DNA of 64,000 nt from Deltaproteobacteria bacterium (lineage in GTDB: Bacteria; Desulfobacterota; Desulfomonilia; UBA1062). The translations under genes were made by a program, and so were the position numbers. Each line of letters starts with the position of its first letter. Position 1 is the stretch's first letter. The DNA lies in NCBI GenBank assembly GCA_029547045.1, contig JAKPQL010000077.1:1-64000 (forward strand), written 5' to 3'. A model generated the notes under the pieces. The model searched no databases. It saw only the letters and a list, made by a program, of their open reading frames with translations, and was not told the origin of the DNA. Below, one piece after another: positions 18,089 through 26,082 of this stretch.

Positions 18089-18271
18089 TTGCCCCGTAGA
18101 GTTTGTTTCCGGCACTCACTGTCGGAATGCGGTCTCCCTGCGCATCGCAGGTTTGATTTCTCCGCGATTTCTGGTATGGACGTTACACAGGAAGACTTTG
18201 TCCATTCTCTTGAGGAGGGTTCTGGCTGGCGGGCACTGCCTGCCGTGTGCTGATGTAGGGAAGGTTCATCC

Positions 18272-20494
18272 ATGGCGAAACGGGAAAGCGTAAGCACAGT
18301 GCCTGTTCACATCACCGGGCTCTTCCTGGTCTTTGCCGCCGCATTCCTCCTCCTCGCCCTCGTCTCGTACTCGCCGGAAGACCCGGGGTTCACCCTGTCC
18401 AGGCACACAGAGACCTTCCACAACTGGATGGGCTTCGTGGGGTCCTACATAGCGGACGGGCTCTACATAGTCATGGGCATCTGGTCCTTTGCCCTGCCGG
18501 TCTTCATGATCGACTACGCTTACCGGTACTGCCTGAAGAAACACCCGGCGAACTGGCTGCACATAGCCGGCACCATCATCATCATGTTCGCGGTGCTCGG
18601 CATGCTGCACATCTTCCTGGGCGAGATCTCCCTGTTCTCCAAACCCATCAAGGCGGGTGGCGTCATCGGCAAGATCATCGGCGACTCCCTGGTGGGCTAC
18701 CTCAACCGCTGGGGATCGCTGGTCCTGCTGCTCATGCTCCTGGCGGGCGGGGTCATGATGGGGTACGACCTGGCCGCAGCGGCACGGTCATTGCGGGACA
18801 CGGCGGAACGGATCCGGGAGAAACGGATCCTCCCTGTGAAGAAAAAGGACACTGCCGAGCGGGTGAGCGAACCCAGGGCCGGCCGGGCATCGTCGGCCAG
18901 GGCGAAGGCCGAGAAGGAGCCGACCGGCGGCAAGGAACCCCGCATCACCCTCATGGAGCATGACCACCACGAAGCCTCCGAGATACCCAAGCAGGCTACC
19001 CTGGACTTCATCGACAACTACCAGTTCCCTCCCATCTCCCTGCTCAGCAACCCGCCCTCAAAGAGCCGTACCATCACCGAGAAGGAGCTCAAGGCCAATG
19101 CGTCACTGATCCTGAGCAAGCTCCGCGACTTCGGCGTGGAGGGGGAGATCCTCGAGATCAAGCCCGGCCCGGTGATCACCATGTACGAGTTCACCCCGGC
19201 CCCGGGCATCAAGATCACCAAGATCGTGTCCCTGGCGGACGATCTTGCCATGGCCCTGAAGGCGGCGCCGGTGCGGGTGGTGGCCCCCATACCGGGCAAG
19301 AACGCGGTGGGCATAGAGATCCCCAACAGGAGCCGGGAGCTCGTGAGCCTGAGACGGATCCTTGCCAGCAAGGAGTTCACCACGTCCAGTGCCCCGCTGA
19401 CGCTCGCCCTGGGCACGGACATCGAGGGCTCTCCCATGGTGACCAACCTGGCCAAGATGCCCCATCTCCTCATCGCCGGGGCCACTGGCACAGGCAAGAG
19501 CGTGGGGCTCAACACCATGATCCTGTCGCTTCTGTACAAAAACAACCCCTCGGAGCTGAAGTTCATCATGATCGACCCCAAGCGCATCGAGCTCTCCCAC
19601 TACGAGGGCATCCCCCACCTGCTTCATCCCGTGGTCATCGACCCCAAGGAGGCCCTGCCCGTGCTGAAGTGGGCCGTGGCCGAGATGGAGCTGCGCTACG
19701 CCCTGTTCAAGGACCACGGGGTCAAGGGGCTGGACTCCTATAATAAAAAGGTAAAGAAGGACAACCCGGAGGCGAAGACCACCCTGGCATCCCTCAGACA
19801 GGACGACGAGGGACCCGGGCTGCTGCCCAAGATCGTGATCATCATCGACGAGATGGCCGACCTCATGATGGTGAACCGGGAGGTGGAGGTCTTCATCGCC
19901 CGCCTGGCCCAGATGGCCAGGGCTGCGGGCATGCACCTGGTGGTGGCCACACAGAGGCCGTCGGTGGACGTCATCACGGGCCTCATCAAGTCGAATTTCC
20001 CGTCGCGCATCTCCTTCAGGGTCTCCTCCAAGATCGATTCCCGTACCATCCTCGACTCCTCAGGGGCCGACCAGCTCCTGGGCCTGGGGGACATGCTCTT
20101 CCTGTCGCCGGGCACCACTCACCTCAAACGCATCCACGGGGCCTACGTGTCCGAGGAGGAGCTGGACAAGGTCATCGACTTCATCCGCGAGCAGAAGGGC
20201 CCGGACTACGTGAAGGAGCTGGGCACCCAGATCGCGGAGCTGGCCCGGGACGACGGCGACACGAACGGACTGGCAGAGGAGTTCGACCCCTTTTACGACG
20301 AGGCCCTGGAGTTCGTCACCAGCAAGGGCAACGCCTCCATCTCCCTGATCCAGCGCAGGTTCCGCATCGGCTACAACCGTGCGGCAAGGATCATCGAGCA
20401 GATGGAGGCCGAGGGCATCCTGGGCCCTGCGGATGCGGCGGGCAAGCCGCGAAAGGTACTGGTCAAGTCATATGCGCGGGAACTGGAAGAATAG
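18272..20494 (+). CDS. ftsK: DNA translocase FtsK/SpoIIIE
   Basis: Moves DNA through the closing septum and aids chromosome dimer resolution. The N-terminal 165 residues hold four membrane helices (TGLFLVFAAAFLLLALVSY and others), a short charged linker follows, and the motor domain has Walker A GATGTGKS (about 404-411), Walker B KIVIIIDEMADLMM and THLVVATQRPS-like MHLVVATQRPSVDVITG. The C-terminal gamma winged helix (SISLIQRRFRIGYNRAARIIEQME) reads KOPS sites. 740 residues, at the short end because the linker is brief. GGGAAGG precedes ATG 18272. lolA overlaps its end by 23 bases, the common ftsK-lolA order. Confidence 0.97.
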   Translation: MAKRESVSTVPVHITGLFLVFAAAFLLLALVSYSPEDPGFTLSRHTETFHNWMGFVGSYIADGLYIVMGIWSFALPVFMIDYAYRYCLKKHPANWLHIAGTIIIMFAVLGMLHIFLGEISLFSKPIKAGGVIGKIIGDSLVGYLNRWGSLVLLLMLLAGGVMMGYDLAAAARSLRDTAERIREKRILPVKKKDTAERVSEPRAGRASSARAKAEKEPTGGKEPRITLMEHDHHEASEIPKQATLDFIDNYQFPPISLLSNPPSKSRTITEKELKANASLILSKLRDFGVEGEILEIKPGPVITMYEFTPAPGIKITKIVSLADDLAMALKAAPVRVVAPIPGKNAVGIEIPNRSRELVSLRRILASKEFTTSSAPLTLALGTDIEGSPMVTNLAKMPHLLIAGATGTGKSVGLNTMILSLLYKNNPSELKFIMIDPKRIELSHYEGIPHLLHPVVIDPKEALPVLKWAVAEMELRYALFKDHGVKGLDSYNKKVKKDNPEAKTTLASLRQDDEGPGLLPKIVIIIDEMADLMMVNREVEVFIARLAQMARAAGMHLVVATQRPSVDVITGLIKSNFPSRISFRVSSKIDSRTILDSSGADQLLGLGDMLFLSPGTTHLKRIHGAYVSEEELDKVIDFIREQKGPDYVKELGTQIAELARDDGDTNGLAEEFDPFYDEALEFVTSKGNASISLIQRRFRIGYNRAARIIEQMEAEGILGPADAAGKPRKVLVKSYARELEE

Positions 20495-21077
20495 CCTCGC
20501 CCTGATCATTGTCATGCTCTCGGCGGCTGGGCTGGCCCATGCCGCTGAACTGGGCGCCATCCAGAAGCGGTATAGCGCGGTGCAGGATTTCACCGCGACC
20601 TTCACCCAGGAGACCTTCCAAATGATCGCCAACAAGACCATCACCTTCGAGGGTTCGGTCTCCTACAAGAAGAACGCGGGCGTCCGCATGGACGTACAGG
20701 CCCCTGAACGGCAGATCCTCATCCTCAAGGGCTCCACGGTCCTGGTCATCCTGCCCGCCCAGGGTACCTCCCAGGTTCAGGAACTGCCCAAGGAGATCGC
20801 GGCCCAGAACATCCTGGGATTCTTCACCGGGCTCGCCTCCCTTGAGGAGTATTACACCGTCCAGACCGTGAACGACCACCTGGTGCTCCTCCCCAAGACG
20901 GGAAGCGGCTCCATCTCCGTGTGGACGGATAAGGACACCCTGATACGGCGCATCCTCCTCAAGGACGCCATGGGCAACAGCAGCGACATCCGCCTGAGCG
21001 CCTACAGGTTCAACAGGGGCCTTCCAGACTCGCTGTTCCGGCAGGACGAGACCCCGGACCAGGGGAAACAGCGGTAA
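20472..21077 (+). CDS. lolA: outer-membrane lipoprotein carrier protein LolA
   Basis: Periplasmic chaperone that takes mature lipoproteins from LolCDE to the outer membrane. Start ATG 20472 gives a proper signal peptide (NSLALIIVMLSAAGLAHAA); the upstream 31 residues of the track ORF are ftsK in another frame. The fold signature is visible: IQKRYSAVQDFTATFTQETF, then ITFEGSVSYKKNAGVRMDVQAPERQILI. 201 residues, normal. Its presence confirms a diderm envelope, consistent with several lipoproteins in this window. Confidence 0.92.
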   Translation: MRGNWKNSLALIIVMLSAAGLAHAAELGAIQKRYSAVQDFTATFTQETFQMIANKTITFEGSVSYKKNAGVRMDVQAPERQILILKGSTVLVILPAQGTSQVQELPKEIAAQNILGFFTGLASLEEYYTVQTVNDHLVLLPKTGSGSISVWTDKDTLIRRILLKDAMGNSSDIRLSAYRFNRGLPDSLFRQDETPDQGKQR

Positions 21078-21269
21078 GCGGCCGCACCGGACAGCAGACC
21101 TCCTCTCACGCCGACAGGTCACCCCTCTCAAAGGATTTCCCCCTGTATTCACATCGACGGGGAAGCCCTTTCCGCCGTATCCACCGGTGTTTTAAAGTTT
21201 AAATTTTTGATTTCCGATAGGCATCTATCAGCATTAGGGACATGTGCACTTTGATCAAGGAGGATGAGG

Positions 21270-21773
21270 ATGAAGAGATTTTTAGTGGTACTTTTGGCAG
21301 GGGTCATGATCTTGGGCATGAGCAGCGCGATCTTTGCTGCCGAAGATGAATCGACCATCCAGGTAACGGTGGCTTCCATCGATGCCCTGGTGGTAACGGA
21401 TGGAGGCACCATAACCCTCGATGACGTTTCCGGAAATAACATCACCGGAGACCCTGACACCACAGCAACGCTGAGCTACACCCACAACTCGGGCAACAAC
21501 AGGATGATCCTTGCAGAGGTTGAGGCCGACGGGATGCCCATTGGCACCCAGGATATCACCCTGACCGTCCAGGTCGCAGGGGGTGAGGCAACACCCGTGA
21601 ACCTGGTGGTAGGAGGAGCCCGGAACGTCGGTCAGCAGGCAGTCTGGAACAACATTCCCCGCGGTGCCATTCAGAATGCACAGGTGACCTATACCGCCAG
21701 CGCCACAGCTTCCGGCACCAATGCCGGGTCCTATACGTTCACGGTTACGTTCACCAGTCAGGATCAGACATAA
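21270..21773 (+). CDS. secreted Ig-like protein A, candidate fibre subunit
   Basis: 167 residues. Signal peptide 1-24 (FLVVLLAGVMILGMSSAIFAA), then a beta-rich, Cys-free domain. I choose ATG 21270, six bases after AAGGAGG, over the ATG at 21264 that abuts it. It is a clear paralogue of the gene at 21873 on the other strand: VTVASIDALVV..ITLDD..ITGDPD..LSYTHN against VSVASIDDLRV..ITLVL..LLGDPD..LDYVHN, and SYTFTVTFTSQD against DYGFMVTFTSLD. Size, signal peptide and alternating-hydrophobic ends resemble pilin-type subunits. A terminator follows. No family name is evident to me. Confidence 0.8.
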   Translation: MKRFLVVLLAGVMILGMSSAIFAAEDESTIQVTVASIDALVVTDGGTITLDDVSGNNITGDPDTTATLSYTHNSGNNRMILAEVEADGMPIGTQDITLTVQVAGGEATPVNLVVGGARNVGQQAVWNNIPRGAIQNAQVTYTASATASGTNAGSYTFTVTFTSQDQT

Positions 21774-21784
21774 TGTAACGCACC

Positions 21785-21805
21785 TACCCGAGTGCGAGTC
21801 GGGTA
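21785..21805 (+). repeat. perfect inverted repeat after subunit A
   Basis: TACCCGA (21785-21791) and TCGGGTA (21799-21805) flank a seven-base loop, just upstream of the terminator hairpin. It could be a second transcript-end hairpin. Confidence 0.55.
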
Positions 21806-21834
21806 CAAGCACTCTCCCTTATGCTGACCACGCG

Positions 21835-21860
21835 CCCCCGGCACTGCCGGGGGTTTTCTT
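21835..21860 (+). terminator. Rho-independent terminator after subunit A
   Basis: CCCCCGG, loop CACTG, CCGGGGG, then TTTTCTT. A strong GC stem followed by a U-rich tract 60 bases after the stop of the gene at 21270. It also separates that gene from the convergent paralogue ending at 21873. Confidence 0.85.
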
Positions 21861-21872
21861 GTGTCCTGGTTG

Positions 21873-22403
21873 TCACTCATCGTCAAGACTGGTGAACGTA
21901 ACCATGAACCCATAGTCGCCCTGTTCCGTCCCATCGGCCGTTGCCGAGGCACTGTACATGACCTGCATGTTTCTCAATTCCCCCGGCCCGATGTTGCCGA
22001 GGACATCCTTCGGGCCCTGGGAACTGCCCGCGTGCACGATGGTCTGTTCAGTCCCGCCCGCCACCATGACCCTCAGGGTGATGTCCTGGCGGCCTGCGGG
22101 GATGTGCTCGGGGTCCACCTGGGCAGTGATCTTCTTTGGCGTCTGGGCATTGTGGACATAGTCTAGGCGGGCCGACCCGTCGGGATCGCCCAGAAGGTCA
22201 TTGGACCCGGGTCCTCCCTGCAGCACGAGGGTGATCCCCTGCTCGGCGTCGCTGACCCGCAGGTCATCGATGGATGCCACGGAGACACGAACCCGGGAGT
22301 CTGCCTGGGCAGCCATGGCCTCCCATGCACATGATACCACGGCCACGGCTGCCACGAGGCATGCCTGCAAGAAACGCTCTATATGTCTGCTCCTGCAATC
22401 CAT
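21873..22403 (-). CDS. secreted Ig-like protein B, paralogue of subunit A
   Basis: About 176 residues from ATG 22403 (TTG 22412, with GAGG four bases before it, is an alternative). Signal peptide ends near SCAWEAMAAQA. The mature part aligns end to end with the product at 21270 (VSVASIDDLRVSD, LLGDPDGSARLDYVHN, AGRQDITLRVMVAGG, YSASATADGTEQGDYGFMVTFTS). It faces subunit A tail to tail across a 100-base gap. It lies downstream of the NtrC-type regulator on the same strand and may be expressed from the AT-rich gap before it. Confidence 0.75.
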   Translation of the reverse strand: MDCRSRHIERFLQACLVAAVAVVSCAWEAMAAQADSRVRVSVASIDDLRVSDAEQGITLVLQGGPGSNDLLGDPDGSARLDYVHNAQTPKKITAQVDPEHIPAGRQDITLRVMVAGGTEQTIVHAGSSQGPKDVLGNIGPGELRNMQVMYSASATADGTEQGDYGFMVTFTSLDDE

Positions 22404-22539
22404 GGGATTCAATGGCCTCTGTTTAGCACAGGGTATGCCAATTACCTGACATGCCTAATCATATAATTATAAAGGGCAATCCATGCTCCGCACGATCCGC
22501 TTGCTATCATTATGAGAGGTTCGCAATACACCCTTCTCT

Positions 22540-22556
22540 CATTTTGATGCAAAATG
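22540..22556. repeat. inverted repeat CATTTTG-ATG-CAAAATG between regulator and subunit B
   Basis: Perfect 7-base arms around three bases, in the AT-rich 175-base gap between the regulator stop (22579) and subunit B. It is not followed by a T-tract, so an operator or RNA stem is likelier than a terminator. The gap also has a perfect TATAAT on the minus strand without a matching -35 box. Confidence 0.4.
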
Positions 22557-22578
22557 CCGCCCTGCGCGCAGCCCGGCC

Positions 22579-23985
22579 CTACCCGCCATCCACCTCGGCC
22601 CCATCTGCCTGACCTGCAGAGAGACCGTACCGCGCGATCTTCCGGTACAGGGTGGCTTCCCCGATGCCAAGGATCCTGGCCGCCTTCTTCCGGTTCCCCC
22701 TGCTCGTGGCCAGGGCATTCAGGATGGCAGCCTTCTCGTAGGCCTCCAGGGTGCCGTCCTCGGGCTCCACGGAACGCCCTGCCGCTTCGGGCCCTGCGTG
22801 GATGTGTCGGGGCAGGTCCTCGGGCAGGATGCTGTCCCCGGCTCCCAGGGCCGTGGCCCTGCGGATGACGTTGGCCAGTTCGCGGATGTTGCCCGGCCAC
22901 GCGTAGCGCTCCAGGCATTCAATGGCCTCCCGGGAGATGTCTTTCACCCGGGACACGCTGGTCCTGAAGTCCTTGACAAAGAAGCGGGCCAGGAGCGGGA
23001 TGTCCTCCTTGTGGTCCCGCAGAGGCGGCACATGGATGCTCACAACGTTGAGCCGGTACAGGAGGTCTTCCCGGAACCTTCCCACGGCAGCCTCTTCGGC
23101 CAGGTTCTTGTTGGTGGCCGCCACGATGCGCACGTCGATGGGATAGCTCCTCGGGCTTCCCACCGGCCTCACCTCCCGTTCCTGGATGGTCCTCAGTAGC
23201 TTCACCTGTATGGCAAGGGGGAGTTCTCCCACCTCGTCAAAGAAGAGGGTTCCCCCGTTGGCGGACCGGATGAGTCCCTGGCTGGCGTCATGGGCTCCGG
23301 TGAAGGCGCCCTTCACGTGACCGAAGAGCTCGCTCTCGATGACGCTCTCAGCTATGGCGCCGCAGTCCACGGGCATGAAGACGTGGTGGGACCGGTGGCT
23401 GTGGTGGTGGATGGCCCGGGCCACGAGCTCCTTGCCCGTGCCCGTCTCTCCCTCGATGATCACCGATGCATCGGTGGGCCCCACCTGGGCGATCCGCTCC
23501 TTCAGCCTGAGCATGGCCGTGGAGTTGCCCACGAGCTGCTCGTAGCCGAACTTGAGCTGCACCTTTTCCCTGAGCCTGCGGTTCTCGTGCCGCAGCTGCC
23601 AGATCTGGTAGAGGTGCGCCACCCGGGACCTGATTGCCTCCACGGAAAAGGGCTTTTCCATGAAGTCTACGGCCCCGAGCTTGATGGCCTGCACCGCCTC
23701 CTGGATGCCGCCGTGGGCCGTCACCATGATCACCATGGTGGAGGGGTGCTCTTCGTGCATGACCTTGATCAGGCTCAGGCCGTCCATCTCGGGCATCATG
23801 TAATCCACCAGGGCCGCGTCGATCCTGACCCTCTTCATGAGTTCCAGGGCGTCGGACGCCCTCTCGGCCGTGAATATGGCATAGTCGTCCTTGAGAAAGA
23901 TGTGCGTGAGCATGGTGATGATGGTGGGATCATCATCCACACAGAGCAGGGCGAACCGCCCCTGATCCTGGACCGCCTCGGCCAT
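22579..23985 (-). CDS. NtrC-family sigma-54-dependent response regulator of the fibre locus
   Basis: 468 residues. Receiver with acidic pocket (LLCVDDDP) and phosphoacceptor Asp in ALVDYMMPEMDG; AAA+ domain with Walker A GETGTGKE, canonical GAFTGA loop and RFREDLLYRLNV; Fis-type HTH (KKAARILGIGEATLYRKI). Start ATG 23985 follows GGAGGAGG, whereas the longer track ORF is not supported. No kinase gene is beside it, so the partner is elsewhere (possibly an orphan). Its setting between subunit B and the divergent subunit C operon makes it the likely regulator of this locus. Confidence 0.93.
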   Translation of the reverse strand: MAEAVQDQGRFALLCVDDDPTIITMLTHIFLKDDYAIFTAERASDALELMKRVRIDAALVDYMMPEMDGLSLIKVMHEEHPSTMVIMVTAHGGIQEAVQAIKLGAVDFMEKPFSVEAIRSRVAHLYQIWQLRHENRRLREKVQLKFGYEQLVGNSTAMLRLKERIAQVGPTDASVIIEGETGTGKELVARAIHHHSHRSHHVFMPVDCGAIAESVIESELFGHVKGAFTGAHDASQGLIRSANGGTLFFDEVGELPLAIQVKLLRTIQEREVRPVGSPRSYPIDVRIVAATNKNLAEEAAVGRFREDLLYRLNVVSIHVPPLRDHKEDIPLLARFFVKDFRTSVSRVKDISREAIECLERYAWPGNIRELANVIRRATALGAGDSILPEDLPRHIHAGPEAAGRSVEPEDGTLEAYEKAAILNALATSRGNRKKAARILGIGEATLYRKIARYGLSAGQADGAEVDGG

Positions 23986-24025
23986 GGGAACCTCCTCCGC
24001 ATGATCAGTGTGGCACGAGCCCACT

Positions 24026-24040
24026 CTATCAAATTGATAG
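24026..24040. promoter_or_regulatory. 15-base palindrome CTATCAA-A-TTGATAG, candidate operator
   Basis: Perfect inverted repeat in the 261-base divergent gap between the regulator (start 23985) and subunit C (start 24247). It lies 41 bases upstream of the regulator ATG, a plausible autoregulatory site. A GATAG-GCAT-CTATC repeat lies upstream of subunit A at 21216 but with the half-sites in the opposite order, so I do not claim they are the same site. Confidence 0.4.
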
Positions 24041-24246
24041 TCCTCCTTCAACCACAAACGCCCCAGGAAAAAGGATCTGGCGCGAGAATTCCGGGTTGAC
24101 TAATCCATGACAGTGTATCATATCCAGACACATACGCGTGCCCCCCCCTCCGGTCTCTGCCGCACCTGGCCAGGGGGGATGCAGATGAAATGACGAGGAG
24201 CATTCATGCCTGCAGACGGTGCATCACCGCGCCCCGGAGGCTCCCG

Positions 24247-24726
24247 ATGAACAGGGTCATCCGCCCCATCCTCATCGTGCTCGTACTGTCGTCCTTCCCC
24301 GCCGGCCTGTTCGCGGCGGAAATCGGCACCTCGGCAGTGACCTTCAATCTGCAGCAGATCAGCGAGATCTCCGTCACCGGATCCCCCACGCTGACCATCA
24401 GCTCCGCGGTGGCGGGGCAGCAGCCCCAGCCGGTCACGGACGCAACGTCCAGGTACGCCATTTCCACCAACGGCACCAATACCCGGATCACCGCCAGCAT
24501 AGACCGGGAGATGCCCGTCCATACCTCCCTGGAGATCCGGCTCGCCGCCCCGGGGTCCGGCACGAGCCTGGGCTATGTGACGCTCTCCCCCACGCCCGCA
24601 GATGTGGTCACCGGCATCAGCCACGTGGCGAGCGGCTCGCGCACCGTAACCTACCGCTTCAGCGCCACCACCGCCGCCGAGGTCTTTTCAGCCTCCTACA
24701 CCGTGACCTTCACCCTCACCGACTGA
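24247..24726 (+). CDS. secreted Ig-like protein C, candidate fibre subunit
   Basis: 159 residues from ATG 24247, six bases after CGGAGG; the track start at 24190 has no such support. Signal peptide of about 23 residues (LIVLVLSSFPAGLFAA), no cysteine in the mature part, repeated Thr/Ser-rich beta strands and a C-terminal strand ASYTVTFTLTD similar to the ends of proteins A and B. It heads the run C, D, chaperone-like, outer-membrane protein, and its stop overlaps the next start by one base. Function as a surface subunit is inferred from size, fold pattern and neighbours. Confidence 0.75.
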   Translation: MNRVIRPILIVLVLSSFPAGLFAAEIGTSAVTFNLQQISEISVTGSPTLTISSAVAGQQPQPVTDATSRYAISTNGTNTRITASIDREMPVHTSLEIRLAAPGSGTSLGYVTLSPTPADVVTGISHVASGSRTVTYRFSATTAAEVFSASYTVTFTLTD

Positions 24727-25247
24727 TGGGACCCATGAACCCTGTCCACGCTTCTGCCGCCCGCATGATCGGAACCATGACCATGGCAGGCCTTGTCATG
24801 GTCATGGTGATGCCTGCCCCCGTGCAGGCCGTCGACATCACCGTGGTCGGGAGCTGGACCGAGTTCATCGACCAGGCAGACCTCACCGGCGGTGCCGGCA
24901 CGAACCTGACTGGCACCTATACGAGCATGACCAATGTGAACATCGTTGCCATCACCAACACGACAGGGAGAACTGACAACTGGCGGGTGGACATCAAGCG
25001 CGTGGACACCACCTGGGACGGCAGCCTCCGCCTGTCTGCCCGCAGGACCTCCAGCGGTTCGGGCACAGGCCGCATCACCGGGGGAACGAGTTACCTGCAG
25101 CTCACAACCAGCGACCAGACCCTCTTCTCGGGCCGGGGAGACCGCTTTGACGTGAGCATCCAGCTGCGGGTCACCGGGGCGTCCCTGACGCTCTCACCGA
25201 ACCAGTACATCACCACCGTGCAGTACACGGTCATCGACATGCCATGA
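24726..25247 (+). CDS. secreted beta-rich protein D, candidate fibre subunit
   Basis: 173 residues from ATG 24726 (TGATG overlap with the previous stop), or 170 from ATG 24735. Met-rich signal peptide (GTMTMAGLVMVMVMPAPVQA), then a Cys-free domain rich in Thr, Gly and Ser with strands such as NWRVDIKRVDTTWDG and YITTVQYTVIDMP at the end. No family recognised. Location between subunit C and the chaperone-like gene suggests a minor or tip component, by analogy with chaperone/usher operons. Confidence 0.72.
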   Translation: MGPMNPVHASAARMIGTMTMAGLVMVMVMPAPVQAVDITVVGSWTEFIDQADLTGGAGTNLTGTYTSMTNVNIVAITNTTGRTDNWRVDIKRVDTTWDGSLRLSARRTSSGSGTGRITGGTSYLQLTTSDQTLFSGRGDRFDVSIQLRVTGASLTLSPNQYITTVQYTVIDMP

Positions 25248-25260
25248 AGGAGCCCATGCC

Positions 25261-26082
25261 ATGAAGCCATCGTACCTGTGGATCCTCACCCTCCTGGCAC
25301 TGCTCGCCTGGCTGCCCCCTGCCGCGCAGGCGGACATCTCCGTGGAGGGCGGCCTCACCTACGAAAAGACATCCAGGCCCGGCGAGCAGTACCAGGGCGT
25401 GATCATGCTGAAGAACCAGGCAGAGGCCCCCCGGGAGATCAAGATATACCAGACCGATTACCGGTTCGACTGTGAGGGGAAAACCACCTACGGGGAGCCC
25501 GGCACGACACCCCGATCCAATGCGCGGTGGATGACGTTCAGCCCCGGCAGGGTCATCATCCCGCCCAAGGAGAAGGCGAGCATCACCTACACCATCGCCG
25601 TACCCGCCGACGAGTCCCTGAGAGGGACCTACTGGAGCATGCTCATGGTGGAGGTGATTCCGGAGAAGTCCCCCGAGGCATCCGGACCGGAAAAGACCAG
25701 GCAACCCTCCCTGGGCATCATCCAGGTGATGCGCTATGCCGTCCAGATCATCACCCATGTCGGCGACACGGGCTCCCGTGAGGTGAAGTTCCTCCAGACA
25801 AAGGTGTCGAGGGAGAACGGCGCAAGGATCCTGCAGGTGGATGTGGAAAACACCGGGGAACGCCTCGTGCGGCCCCAGGTATGGACCGAGCTCTTCGGGG
25901 GCGACGGTGCATCCCTGGGCCGTTTCCCGGGCGAGCAGTACCGGCTGTACCCCGGCACCTCCCGGCGTTTCAGCATCGACATCACCTCCATACCCGCCGG
26001 TACCTACAAGACCCTGGTGGTGGCAGACTGCGGGGCCGATGATCTCTTCGGCATCACCTACACCCTGAAGCTCGAGCATTGA
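25261..26082 (+). CDS. periplasmic PapD-like / DUF916-like chaperone candidate
   Basis: 273 residues with a signal peptide (LLALLAWLPPAAQAD). The N-terminal domain reads like an Ig-fold pilus chaperone or WxLIP-type domain: GLTYEKTSRPGEQYQGVIMLKNQ, then ARWMTFSPGRVIIPPKEKASITYTI and GTYWSMLMVEVIP. A second Ig-like domain begins near 165 (RENGARILQVDVENTGERLVRP). The pattern of 'P..I..PP.......I' fits proteins that bind beta-strand subunits. I could not confirm the basic cleft residues of PapD. Thirteen bases after subunit D, with AAGGAG before its ATG; overlaps the next gene. Confidence 0.6.
   Translation: MKPSYLWILTLLALLAWLPPAAQADISVEGGLTYEKTSRPGEQYQGVIMLKNQAEAPREIKIYQTDYRFDCEGKTTYGEPGTTPRSNARWMTFSPGRVIIPPKEKASITYTIAVPADESLRGTYWSMLMVEVIPEKSPEASGPEKTRQPSLGIIQVMRYAVQIITHVGDTGSREVKFLQTKVSRENGARILQVDVENTGERLVRPQVWTELFGGDGASLGRFPGEQYRLYPGTSRRFSIDITSIPAGTYKTLVVADCGADDLFGITYTLKLEH

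Noticed and set aside
16883-18115. 410-residue minus-strand ORF
   Set aside because: Antisense to RNase J.
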